This document shows positions 7,909-17,645 of a stretch of 64,000 bases of DNA, piece after piece. Within the stretch, counting starts at the first letter, position 1, and every line of letters starts with the position of its first letter. The position numbers were made by a program, and so were the translations under genes. The stretch is from JASHPR01 sp963739645 (lineage in GTDB: Bacteria > Actinomycetota > Actinomycetes > Streptosporangiales > Streptosporangiaceae). The DNA lies in assembly GCA_963739645.1 (NCBI GenBank), contig CAVUBM010000086.1:124001-188000 (forward strand), written 5' to 3'. The notes below the pieces were generated by a model that had not been told where the DNA came from, did no database searches, and worked only from the letters and a program-made list of their open reading frames with translations.

Positions 7909-8217
7909 TCAGCGAGAACGGGACTGCAGGGACTCGATGAAGGAACTGGCGATGGACTGCTCGGAGCCCTCTTCGGGGATAAGCAGCCAGCCGGCCAGGT
8001 AGAGCGGCACGCCCGCGCCGCCCATGACGGTCAGCACGGCGAAGACGATGCGGATGATGTTCGCGTCCACGTCGAAGTAGCGCGCGATGCCCGCGGCGAC
8101 CCCCGCCAGCATCCGGCCGTCGTGAGGACGGCACAGCGGCTGCGGAGCGGTCGGGCTGGACTCTGGGTCGGTGGCGGTGGTCTGGCTGCTGGTTTCCGGA
8201 GCAGTGGTGGTGTTCAT
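7909..8217 (-). CDS. PspC domain protein
   Basis: After a Thr/Ser/Pro-rich N-terminus of about 30 residues, a PspC domain follows: GRMLAGVAAGIARYFDVDANIIRIVFAVLTVMGGAGVPLYLAGWLLIPEE, with one or two membrane segments. PspC-type proteins sense or protect the membrane under envelope stress. The gene is divergent from a histidine kinase with its own PspC-like N-terminus, and DUF1707 lies downstream, so these genes probably act together. GGAG precedes the ATG. Confidence 0.88.
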   Translation of the reverse strand: MNTTTAPETSSQTTATDPESSPTAPQPLCRPHDGRMLAGVAAGIARYFDVDANIIRIVFAVLTVMGGAGVPLYLAGWLLIPEEGSEQSIASSFIESLQSRSR

Positions 8218-8358
8218 GTCTCCAGCCTGCGGTCACGAGTGCGCCCGCACCATCGGGAAGAGCCCCGGCCCGACCCTGATCCGACCCTGAGACGGCACCG
8301 GCGGGATCAGGGTTTCGCCGGATAGCCACCCGCGCCGAACTGGCGCGATGATGTACAG

Positions 8359-9690
8359 ATGGAGCAACGCAACGGCTGGCTGGCTGACCGCGGCCACCGT
8401 CGCCGTGCCCTGTTCGAGCGGGCCAGGGGCCCGCGGCGCAGCGGGCCGCTGCGGCGCACGCGGGAGGACGGGCTGGTCGGCGGCGTGGCGGCCGGCCTGG
8501 CGCTGCGGACAGGCATCGACGTCAACGTGGTGCGGCTCGTCCTCGTGGTGGCCACGGCGGTGACCTACGGTTTCGTCGCGGCGTGCTATGTGCTGGCGTG
8601 GCTCGTGGTGCCCGCGGATGACGCGGACGGCAGTATCGGGAGCAAGGCCCTGACCGACCGGAGGGGTATCGCGCTCAGCGCCGGCCTCGGGTCGCTCCTC
8701 GTCGTCGTGCTGCTCCTCGCGTCCGTGCTCGGCGCCGGCTGGTTCGCCAACCTGGCCTGGCCCCAGGTCATCAGCCTCATCGGCCTGGTGCTGATCTGGA
8801 GAAATGCCCCCGCGGACGAGCAAGCCACCATGCGGCGGCTGGCCCAGCCGCTGCTGTCGGTGACCGGGGACGGCGGGCCCGGCGAACGAAAGCGGTCCCG
8901 GACCGTGCTGCGCGCGACGGTCCTGGTCCTGCTGCTGGTCATCGGCCTGGCCTTGCTGCTGTCCGGGCACCAGCGCCCCGCCGCGCTGCTGTTTCCGCTG
9001 ATCGGGGTGGTCCTGGTCACGGTCGCGATCATCGGGCTGCTCGGCCCCTGGTGGCTGCGCATCGCCCGTGACCTCGTGGTCGAGCGCCAGGCCAGGATCC
9101 GGGCCGAGGAGCGGGCCGAGATGGCCACGCGCGTGCATGACTCGGTGCTGCAGACGCTGGCCCTGATCCAGCGCCGCGCGGATGATCCCCAGCGGGTCAT
9201 CCAGCTGGCCCGGGCGCAGGAGCGCGAGCTGCGCTCCTGGCTGTTCGATGGCCGGACGCCGGGGTCAATGGACGAGGACATGACGTTCGCGGCCGGGATC
9301 CGGCTCATCCAGCAGGAGGTGGAGGCCCAGCACGGGGTGGCCGTCGAGGCGGTCACCGTCGGGGACTGCGAGCTCGACGATGACCTGAACGCCCTGCTCG
9401 CGGCGGCACGCGAGGCGACGGTCAACGCCGTGAAGTGGTCCGGCGCCGAGGTCGTCTCGATCTTCGCCGAGGTCGAGCCGACCCAGGTGTCGGTGTTCGT
9501 GCGGGACCGCGGCAAGGGCTTCGACCCGGACACGGTGCCCAGCGACCGCAAGGGGCTGGCCCAGTCCGTCCACGCCCGGATGGCCCGCCGCGGCGGCTCA
9601 GCGACCGTCCGCAGTGCCCAGGGCGAGGGCACCGAGGTGTCGCTGACCATGCCCCGGCCCGCCGGGGAACGCCAGGCGAGCCGGGCATGA
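8359..9690 (+). CDS. Two-component sensor histidine kinase with N-terminal PspC domain
   Basis: Residues 30-95 form a PspC-like module (REDGLVGGVAAGLALRTGIDVNVVRLVLVVAT ... LAWLVVPADD). Several membrane segments follow to about residue 235, then a HisKA_3-type dimerisation region with the phospho-accepting His in MATRVHDSVLQTLALIQ, and an HATPase (EATVNAVKWSGA, VRDRGKGFDP, EGTEVSLTMP). The layout resembles LiaS/NarX-type kinases of Gram-positive envelope-stress systems. It overlaps the downstream regulator gene by ATGA and is divergent from a PspC gene, which suggests that PspC modules sense the stress. The ligand is unknown. Confidence 0.93.
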   Translation: MEQRNGWLADRGHRRRALFERARGPRRSGPLRRTREDGLVGGVAAGLALRTGIDVNVVRLVLVVATAVTYGFVAACYVLAWLVVPADDADGSIGSKALTDRRGIALSAGLGSLLVVVLLLASVLGAGWFANLAWPQVISLIGLVLIWRNAPADEQATMRRLAQPLLSVTGDGGPGERKRSRTVLRATVLVLLLVIGLALLLSGHQRPAALLFPLIGVVLVTVAIIGLLGPWWLRIARDLVVERQARIRAEERAEMATRVHDSVLQTLALIQRRADDPQRVIQLARAQERELRSWLFDGRTPGSMDEDMTFAAGIRLIQQEVEAQHGVAVEAVTVGDCELDDDLNALLAAAREATVNAVKWSGAEVVSIFAEVEPTQVSVFVRDRGKGFDPDTVPSDRKGLAQSVHARMARRGGSATVRSAQGEGTEVSLTMPRPAGERQASRA

Positions 9691-10367
9691 CCACGCCGGG
9701 CGCGGGCGCCGCGAGCGGGGACAAGCCCAGGGTTTTCCTCGTTGATGACCACCGCCTGTTCCGGTCCGGGGTCCGGTCCGAGCTCGGTGACCAGGTTGAT
9801 TTCGTGGGTGAGGCGGACGATGTCGGGCCCGCGATCGCCCTGATCACCGAGCACCTGCCCGACGTCGTGCTGCTCGACGTGCACCTGCCCGGAGGCGGCG
9901 GACAGGCCGTGGTCACCGCGGTCAAGGCCACGCACCCCCAGGTGCGGTTCCTCGCCCTGTCCGCCTCCGATGCTCCCGAAGACGTGATCGCCGTCATCCG
10001 GGCGGGCGCCCGGGGCTATGTGACCAAGACGATCTCCGGCCCTGACCTGGTGGACGCGGTGCGCCGGGTGGCCGCGGGCGACGCGGTCTTCTCGTCCCGG
10101 CTGGCCGGGTTCGTGCTGGACGCGTTCGCCGCCGCCCCGGCCGATCAGGGCAGCCCGTCCTTTGACCCGGAGCTCGACCAGCTGACCCCGCGGGAGCGGG
10201 AGGTGCTGCGCCTGATCGCCCGGGGCTACACCTACAAGGAAATCGCGCGCGAGCTCTTCATCTCGGTCAAGACCGTGGAGACACATGTCTCCTCCGTGCT
10301 GCGCAAGCTTCAGCTCTCGACCCGGCATCAGCTGACCCGGTGGGCGGCGGAGCGGCGCCTGACCTGA
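9687..10367 (+). CDS. NarL/LuxR-family response regulator
   Basis: The 226-residue protein has a receiver domain (VFLVDDHRLFRSGV; phospho-acceptor Asp in DVVLLDVHLPGG; Lys in GYVTKTIS) and a C-terminal LuxR helix-turn-helix (LTPREREVLRLIARGYTYKEIARELFISVKTVETHVSSVLRKL). Its ATG overlaps the kinase stop by four bases, so it is the cognate partner. Likely targets are the adjacent PspC and DUF1707 genes, by analogy with similar loci; this is inference. Confidence 0.95.
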   Translation: MTTPGAGAASGDKPRVFLVDDHRLFRSGVRSELGDQVDFVGEADDVGPAIALITEHLPDVVLLDVHLPGGGGQAVVTAVKATHPQVRFLALSASDAPEDVIAVIRAGARGYVTKTISGPDLVDAVRRVAAGDAVFSSRLAGFVLDAFAAAPADQGSPSFDPELDQLTPREREVLRLIARGYTYKEIARELFISVKTVETHVSSVLRKLQLSTRHQLTRWAAERRLT

Positions 10368-10457
10368 CGCGTATCGGCCTGGCCCGCGGCCGCGGGGGCG
10401 GGCATGTTGAGTGCAGCGAGCAGTTCGTCGGCCGCGATCAGCCGGAGGCACCTGGCC

Positions 10458-11848
10458 ATGCAGGACATCACGAGACTCAGCGCTGTGGAGCTGCTTGGCC
10501 TGTACCGGCGGCGCAAGCTCTCGCCGGTCGAGGCGACGCAGGCCGTGCTGGAGCGGATCGAGGCGCAGAACGCGGCGTCCAATGCGTACTGCCTGGTCCG
10601 CGGCGATGAGGCGCTGGCCGCGGCCAGGGAGTCGGAACGCCGGTGGCAGGCCGGAGAGCCGGGCCTGCTGGACGGCGTGCCGACCTCGGTCAAGGATCTG
10701 CTGCTGACCAGGGGCTGGCCGACGCGGCGGGGCTCACGGACCATCGACCAGGCCGGCCCATGGACCGTTGACGCGCCCGCGGTCGCCCACCTGCGGGCCC
10801 ACGGGGCGGTCCTGCTGGGGAAGACCACCACGCCCGAGTGGGGCTGGAAGGGCGTGACCGACAGCCCGCTCACCGGGGTGACCCGCAACCCGTGGGACCT
10901 CACCAGGACGCCCGGCGGATCCAGCGGCGGCAGCGCGGCGGCGGTGGCCTCCGGCCTGGGCCCGCTGTCGGCCGGAACCGACGGCGGCGGATCGATCCGG
11001 ATCCCGGCGAGCTTCTGCGGCATCGTCGGGCTCAAGCCGACCCACGGCCGGGTTCCTGTGTACCCGCCGAGCACCTACGGCACGCTGTCCCACGTCGGGC
11101 CGATGGCGCGCACGGTCGCGGACGCCGCACTGATGCTCGACGCGCTCGGGTCGCCCGATCACCGGGACCCGCTCTCGCTGGACCGGCAGGCCCCGGCCGC
11201 CGCCAGCTGCGATCCGGACCGGGTCCGCGGGCTGCACGTCGCCTTCAGCCCCGCGCTCGGCTACGCGCAGGTCGATCCCGAGGTGGCCGGCGCGGTCAGG
11301 AACGCGGTGGCGGCGCTCGAGTCCCGCGGTGCCCGGGTCACGCTCGCGGACCCGGGTTCGCCGACCCCATCGCCACCTTTGACGTTCTCTGGTACACGGG
11401 CGCCGCCAAGCTGGTGGAGGACACCGACCCGGGACTGCGGCACCTGCTCGATCCGGGCCTGGCCGAGATAGCCGAGGAGGGCCGCCGGTACTCGGCGCTC
11501 GACTACGTGCAGGCGCTGCGTGAGCGCTCCGAGCTCGGCATCGCCATGGGTGCCTTCCATGAGACCTACGACCTGCTGGTGACGCCCACCGAGCCGATCG
11601 TCGCGTTCGCCGCGGGCGGCGAGGTTCCTGAGCCGTCCGCGCAGCGGCGCTGGACGAGCTGGACCCCGTTCACGTTCCCGTTTAACATGACCCACCAGCC
11701 GGCGGCCAGCGTGCCCGGCGGGTTCTCCGGCAGCGGGCTGCCCATTGGCGTGCAGGTCGTGGGCCCGCGGCACGGCGACGCCCTGGTTCTGTCGGCGTGC
11801 GCGGCGATCGAGGCCGCGCTGCCCTGGCGGGACCGGTGGCCCGGCTGA
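10458..11848 (+). CDS. Amidase (amidase signature family), one apparent frameshift
   Basis: The amidase signature enzyme is evident: catalytic Lys in TSVKDLLL, cis-Ser and nucleophile Ser in the Gly/Ser-rich TPGGSSGGSAAAVASG, and the GTDGGGSIRIPASFCGIVGLKP core. The frame breaks at the CCCGGG at 11351-11356, where ADPGS should become ADPGFADPIATFDVLWYTGAAK in another frame; adding one base restores it. The rest runs to 11848. GGAGG lies 9 bases before the ATG at 10458, which is preferred to the ATG at 10404. Such enzymes hydrolyse amides of varied acids; the substrate is unknown. As written the product is truncated, but sequencing error is likely. Confidence 0.82.
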
Positions 11849-11891
11849 TCCGGGGCCGCCCGGCCCTGTCTCGTGCCACGGAGGGAGATTC

Positions 11892-13590
11892 GTGCCGGAA
11901 GCAAGCCCGGAAACACGCACCGTCGTTGGGCAAGCCGACGGCGGCGCGGCAGACGCCGACTGGTGGCGCCGCGCCGTCGTCTACCAGATCTATCCGCGCA
12001 GCTTCGCCGACTCCGACGGGGACGGGGTCGGCGACCTGCGGGGGATCATCTCGCGCATCCCGTACCTGGCCTCGCTGGGGATCGATGCGGTCTGGCTGAG
12101 CCCGTTTTACCCCTCGGCCCTGGTCGACGGCGGCTACGACGTCGACGACTACCGCGATGTCGACCCGCGCCTGGGCACGCTCGCGGACTTCGACGAGATG
12201 ACCGCGAGGCTGCATGCCGCCGGGATCAAGGTCATCGTCGACATCGTGCCGAACCACACCTCGAGCCGGCACCTGTGGTTCCGGGAGGCGCTGGCCGCCC
12301 CGAAGGGATCGCCCGCCAGGGACCGGTACATTTTCCGCGACGGGACCGGCCCGGACGGGTCGAAGCCGCCGTCGGACTGGGAAACGGTCAGCGGCGAATC
12401 GGTCTGGACCCGGACCGGCGACGGGCAGTGGTACCTGCACCTGTTCACCGTGGCCCAGCCGGACCTGAACTGGGCCAACCGCGAGGTCCGGGAGGACTTC
12501 CTGACCACGATCCGGTTCTGGTCCGATCGCGGCGTCGACGGCTTCCGCGTGGACGTGGCCCACGGCCTGGCCAAGGACCTGGCCGAGCCGCTGGCCAGCC
12601 GGGCCGCCCTGGCTGAAGGGCCGCTGCCGCCCGGCGCTCACCCGTTCTGGGACCGGGACGAGGTGCACGACATCTACGCCGAGTGGCGGCAGGTCTTCAA
12701 CGAGTACCGGCCCCCGCGATCGGCGGTGGCCGAAGCCTGGGTGCACCGTTCCCGGCGGCAGCGGTACGCCAGCCCGGACGGGCTCGGGCCAGGCCTTCAA
12801 CTTCGACCTGCTGCTGGCGGACTGGGATCCCGGGCAGTTCCGCACGAACATCACCGAGAACCTCGCCGGGGCCGGGGAGAACGGGGCGCCGCCCACCTGG
12901 GTGCTGTCCAACCACGACGTGATCAGGCACGCCACCCGCTACGGGCTGGCGCCCGATGGCCACCTCAGCCGGCAGACCGCCCGGGACTGGCTGCTGAGCT
13001 ACGGCACCGCACCCGAGCTGGACCGCGACCTCGGGCTCCGCCGGGCGCGGGCCGCGACCCTGCTGATCCTCGCGCTGCCCGGCTCCGCGTACCTGTACCA
13101 GGGCGAGGAACTCGGCCTGCACGAGGTGGGGGAGCTTCCCGACGGGGTCCTGCAGGACCCCACGTTCCACCGGTCCGGCGGCCAGGACAAGGGACGCGAC
13201 GGCTGCCGCGTTCCGCTGCCCTGGACGGCCCGGGGCCTGTCGTTCGGGTTCAGCATCGGCGCCGCGCACATACCGCAGCCCGGCTGGTTCGGCTCACTGT
13301 CGGTGGAGGCGGAGGAAGCTGACCCCGGCTCCACCCTGACCTTCTACCGGCACGTGCTCGGCTGGCGCCGCCGGCTGCTCGCCGCCGATGAGATGGAGTG
13401 GCAGCCGGGAGCCAGCGACCAGGTCGTGCATTTCCGCCGCCCCGGCGGGTGGCAGTCGGTGACCAACTTCGGGCCCGGGCCGGTGCCGCTGCCGCCGGGA
13501 ACCGTCGCGATCGCGAGCGCCCCCGTCCACGGTGACCAGCTGCCCGCGGACACCACCGCCTGGATCCTCGATCCCGGCCGGCCGGGCTGA
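11892..13590 (+). CDS. GH13 alpha-glucosidase / oligo-1,6-glucosidase type, one apparent frameshift
   Basis: The GH13 barrel begins WWRRAVVYQIYPRSFADSDGDGVGDLRGI, with VDIVPNHTS, the nucleophile Asp in GFRVDVAHG and the acid/base Glu in VAEAWV. The third acid is in VLSNHDVIRH, which lies in a different frame because of an extra base in GGGCC at 12786-12790. Correcting it gives SPDGLGQAFNFDLLLADW, the expected sequence. All catalytic residues are thus present once the shift is repaired. The GTG start is 6 bases after GGAGGG. It hydrolyses alpha-glucosidic bonds of short maltose-type sugars, and a trehalose synthesis gene lies nearby. Confidence 0.85.
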
Positions 13591-14866
13591 TCAGCGCGCG
13601 GCGGTGCCCAGCGGAGGCATCCCGGCCGACGGCTTGACCCGCCGGCCGCGGGTCCACACCCCGGTCACGTGAGCGGGCTCGGCGAGCACGCCGATGTCGG
13701 CCAGCGGGTCGGCGTCCAGGGTGATGACATCGGCGTCGAAGCCGGCCTCGAGCCTGCCGCTGCGCGGCGCCTGCGGCCCGAGCGTGAGCGGCCCGGTCGC
13801 GGTGGCGGCCTCGATCGCCTGCAGCGGTGTCAGGCCCAGCGCGGCCAGATGGGCGCAGCTCACGTCCGTTCATGCCCCAGGAATTGGGCAGGTCGGAGCC
13901 GGTCAGGCCGATGTCCGTGCCCATCGCGATCGTCACCCCGCGCTCCAGGGCGCGCGTGGTGGCCCGCGCATGCACCTCGGCGATCGCGACCAGCTTGGCG
14001 GCCGCGTAGTCGGGCACCACGTCCAGGTGCGCCAGCATGTCCTCGATGATGGTCCTGGTCGGCACGAGAATCGCGCCGGTCTCCCGCATCGCGTCGCAGG
14101 CCTCGTCGTCGAGGTAGGTGCCGTGCTCGATGGTGCGGACCCCGGCCTCGAGCGCCGCCATGATGCCCGGCTTGCCGTGGCAGTGCGCCGCGACCACCCG
14201 CTCGGCCAGGCCGGCGACCTCCACGATCGTGCGCAGCTCGGCCACGGTGAACTGCTGGTGCACGGGATGGTCGACCTCGGAGAGCACCCCGCCCGAGGCG
14301 CAGACCTTGATCACGCGCGCGTTCCTGCGCAGCTGCTCCCGGACCGCGCGCATGCACTCGTCGATCCCGTCGGTCAGGCGCAGCTCCCCGGCGTGGCCGG
14401 TCAGCAGGGGAAACTGATCCATCCAGGGCAGCGGGAAGGCATGCAGGTCGCCGTGACCGCCGGTGGTGCTGAGGATCGCGCCGGCCGAGTAGATCGCCGG
14501 CCCGTCGAGCAGCCCCTCGGCCACCGCCCGGGCCAGGTAGATGCCCAGCCCGCCGACCTCGCGAACCGAGGTAACGCCGGCGTCCAGCGCCGCGCGCAGA
14601 TCGCGGACGGACCGGGCGGCCCGCAGCGCAACCGGCTCGAGCGGCAGCTGCCCGAGGTCGAACGTTCGCGAGCCCATGAAGTGCCCGTGGCAGTCCCACA
14701 GCCCGGGCATGACCGTCACGGCCCGGCTGGCCGCCGCCCCCGGGGTGTCGGGCGCCCCGGCTGCCGGGCCCGCGTAGCTGATCTGCTGGCCGTCCAGCAC
14801 GACGACGCCGTCCCGCACGGGCTGCCCGCGGCCGGGAATGAGCAGGTCGGCAGTGATCCTTTCCAT
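13591..14866 (-). CDS. Metal-dependent amidohydrolase, one apparent frameshift
   Basis: This is an amidohydrolase of the imidazolonepropionase/prolidase-like group. The metal motif appears as VMPGLWDCHGHFMG after a short beta-domain (DLLIPGRGQPVRDGVVVLDG), followed by the Lys segment ARVIKVCASGGV, AAHCHGKPG, IEHGTYLDD and the active-site Asp in MGTDIG. The frame breaks at about 13852-13856, where GMNGREL should continue AHLAALGLTPLQAIEAAT; one extra base explains it. A GGAGG precedes the ATG at 14866. It is convergent with the GH13 gene with no gap. The substrate is unknown. Confidence 0.82.
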
Positions 14867-15098
14867 GTCCCCTCCGCGCACGGCAATGAACGGCCAATCC
14901 TGCGCAATGGTGCCACGGCCGGGCCGTCGGGGCGGGACCCCGGCGCGCCGGCGCCGGACGGGCCTGGCGCCTGGCCGGCCTGGCCCGCGCACCGGTCCGG
15001 TGGTCGTTCGGGGCCAATTTTCTTTGCGGTATCCCCATTGCGCGCCTTCGTATGAGAACGGTAATGCGCTATACAGGTGTCAAGCGTGAGGGAGTTTA

Positions 15099-17645
15099 AT
15101 GCGGACAGCCCCGGGGTCACTGTCCCTGCCAGGCAAGCGGTTTGCGCAGGGCGTGATCACCCGCACCCGCCAGGGCTTCTCCGCTGCCCCGCTGCTTATC
15201 AAGATCCTTTTGCTGGGGGCGCTGGTATTTCTGGCCGGCCCGCTGTTTGGGATCTTGCTCGTGATCGCGATCATTTATGCGCCGTTCGCGATCTGGGCCG
15301 GGCACCGGAGCGTCCTGGCTTCGCTATCGGTGGCCGCCTGGGGCCTGGCCGTGATATCCGCCTCAGGGCTGTCCGGCGGGTACAGGCCCTGGATCTTCCC
15401 GCTGTTCGTGCTCCCGTTCGCCGTGGTCGCCGCCGCGCACACCGGCTCATTGGGCCGCTGGTTCGTGCCGTGCCGCACCGTCGCGTGGGCCCTGGGCTTC
15501 GCGCTGCCCGTGGCCGTGATCCTCTGGCATCTGGCCGCCAGCCTGCCCGTCACCGCTCCCGCCGCGGCCTGGATGATCGCGCTGGCGGTGCTGGGCTGGC
15601 GCCTGGCCAAGTCCTGGCAGGACGAGCACGAGTTCGGCCGGCAGCAGGCCCGCGGCAGTGCCCTGGCCGCACCCCACGGCTGGCCCTCGTCGCCCGCGGC
15701 ACCCCGTGACGACGGGGGAGCGGGCCCGGATACGGTGACCGGGCCGCGGACCGGGCCGTCGGCCGGCACCCGCCCCGGCGGCGCGAGCCGGCCCGCAGGC
15801 AGCGGGCCCGGCGAGCGGCGGCCTCGCAGCGGCCGGATCGTGGCCGCCGCGGAAGCGGTCCGCGCCCAGTACATCGACACCACCCAGGCCCAGCCAGAGG
15901 CCGAGGCCGGCCAGGACCGGGCCGGGCCGCCGGAGGTCACGGTCGACGAGGCCATGGCCGAACTGGACAACATGATCGGCCTGACCGCGGTCAAGGAGCA
16001 GATTCACTCCATTGCCGCGTCGATCGAGGCCGCCCGCAGGCGCGCGGTAGCCGGGTACGCGATCGACAAGCCCATGCAGCACCTGGTGTTCCTCGGCCCG
16101 CCCGGGACCGGCAAAACCGCGGTGGCCCGCATCGTGGCCAAGATCTTCTACGCGTTCGGCCTGCTGCAGACGCCCGCCGTGGTGGAGGCGCAGCGGGCCG
16201 ACCTGGTCGGCGAGTACCTGGGCGCGACCGCGATCAAGACCAACGAGCTGATCGACTCGGCGCTCGGCGGGGTGCTGTTCATCGACGAGGCCTACAGCCT
16301 GGTGAACGAGGGTGACGGGCAGGGTGACAGGTTCGGGGCCGAAGCCGTCCAGGCGCTGCTCAAGCGGGCGGAGGACGACCGCGATGACCTGATCATCATC
16401 CTGGCCGGCTACGAGCGGCAGATGGAGAGCTTCCTGGCCAGCAACCCCGGGCTGACGTCGAGGTTCGCGGTGCGGGTGAAGTTCCCCGGGTACGCCCCGG
16501 CCGAGCTGCTGTCCCTGGCCGACCTGGCCATCGAGCGCCGGGGTGAGCTGCTCGACCCGGACGCGAGGCCGGTGCTCTGGCGGATGTTTGAGGACGTGGG
16601 CCGCAGGCGGATGGCTGACGACCTGGGCAACGGGCGGTTCGTGCGCAGCCTGCTGGAAAAGGCCGGCCAGGCCAGGGACGTGCGGGTCATGGGGGCCGCG
16701 GCCGAGCCGACCTCCGCCGATCTGGTCACCCTGCGCGGCACGGACCTGGAGCACGCGTTCGCGGAGCTGACCACGAGGTTCCGCGGGTACATCGAGACGC
16801 CGACCCTGGAGAGCGCGCTGGCCGAGCTGGACGCGCTGATCGGCCTCGAGCCGGTCAAGCGGCAGGTGCACGAGATCGCCGCGCAGCTGCGGGTGGCCCG
16901 GCTGCGCGACGCGCACGGCCTGGCCAGCCAGCCGCCGGCCCGGCACTTCGTGTTCACCGGCCCGCCAGGAACCGGGAAGACCACGGTGGCCAGGATCCTG
17001 GGCCGGATCTTCGCGGCCCTGGGGCTGCTGGTGCGGCCCAGCGTGGTGGAGGCGCACCGGGCCGACCTGGTCGGCGAGCACCTCGGCTCGACCGCGATCA
17101 AGACCAACAAGCTGATCGACTCGGCGCTCGGCGGGGTGCTGTTCGTCGACGAGGCCTACGCGCTGTACAACCAGGGCTACTCGGGCGGCGACGCGTTCGG
17201 CTCCGAGGCGATCGCGGCGCTGCTCAAGCGCGCCGAGGACGACCGCGACCGCCTGGTGATTGTCCTGGCCGGCTACACCGCGGACATGGACAGGTTCCTG
17301 CGCAGCAACCCGGGACTCGGCTCCAGGTTCAGCGCCCGGATCTCGTTCCCGAGCTACTCCGCGCCGGAGCTGACCAGCATCGCCGAGGTGATCGCGCAGC
17401 AGGCGGGGGACAGCTTCGACGCCGACGCGCTGCCGGTGCTCGACGAGATCTTCACCGCCGCCTGCGAGCGGGGACAGATCGACGAGCTCGGCAACGGCCG
17501 GTTCGTGCGGTCGCTGTTCGAGCGCGCGTGCGCGGTCAGGGACGTGCGGATCGCCCAGTTCGGCGACGACGCGAGCGCCGCGGACCTGACCACGGTCTCG
17601 GCCGCCGACGTGCTCATGGCCTACCGCGAGATCAGCCCTTCCTGA
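15099..17645 (+). CDS. Membrane-anchored protein with two tandem CbxX/SpoVK-type AAA+ ATPase modules
   Basis: The 848-residue protein starts with about five hydrophobic segments (residues 30-180), then a Pro/Gly-rich linker (180-265). Two AAA+ modules of the CbbX/SpoVK/EccA group follow, with Walker A GPPGTGKT at about residues 333 and 621, Walker B VLFIDEAYSL and VLFVDEAYAL, and pore-loop/sensor regions. The modules are very alike (for example DLVGEYLGATAIKTNELIDSALGG against DLVGEHLGSTAIKTNKLIDSALGG), so they probably arose by duplication. Family members remodel or unfold protein complexes; type VII secretion EccA and Rubisco activase CbbX are relatives. No ESX genes are nearby, so the client is unknown. 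The 3' end overlaps pxpBC on the other strand. Confidence 0.88.
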   Translation: MRTAPGSLSLPGKRFAQGVITRTRQGFSAAPLLIKILLLGALVFLAGPLFGILLVIAIIYAPFAIWAGHRSVLASLSVAAWGLAVISASGLSGGYRPWIFPLFVLPFAVVAAAHTGSLGRWFVPCRTVAWALGFALPVAVILWHLAASLPVTAPAAAWMIALAVLGWRLAKSWQDEHEFGRQQARGSALAAPHGWPSSPAAPRDDGGAGPDTVTGPRTGPSAGTRPGGASRPAGSGPGERRPRSGRIVAAAEAVRAQYIDTTQAQPEAEAGQDRAGPPEVTVDEAMAELDNMIGLTAVKEQIHSIAASIEAARRRAVAGYAIDKPMQHLVFLGPPGTGKTAVARIVAKIFYAFGLLQTPAVVEAQRADLVGEYLGATAIKTNELIDSALGGVLFIDEAYSLVNEGDGQGDRFGAEAVQALLKRAEDDRDDLIIILAGYERQMESFLASNPGLTSRFAVRVKFPGYAPAELLSLADLAIERRGELLDPDARPVLWRMFEDVGRRRMADDLGNGRFVRSLLEKAGQARDVRVMGAAAEPTSADLVTLRGTDLEHAFAELTTRFRGYIETPTLESALAELDALIGLEPVKRQVHEIAAQLRVARLRDAHGLASQPPARHFVFTGPPGTGKTTVARILGRIFAALGLLVRPSVVEAHRADLVGEHLGSTAIKTNKLIDSALGGVLFVDEAYALYNQGYSGGDAFGSEAIAALLKRAEDDRDRLVIVLAGYTADMDRFLRSNPGLGSRFSARISFPSYSAPELTSIAEVIAQQAGDSFDADALPVLDEIFTAACERGQIDELGNGRFVRSLFERACAVRDVRIAQFGDDASAADLTTVSAADVLMAYREISPS

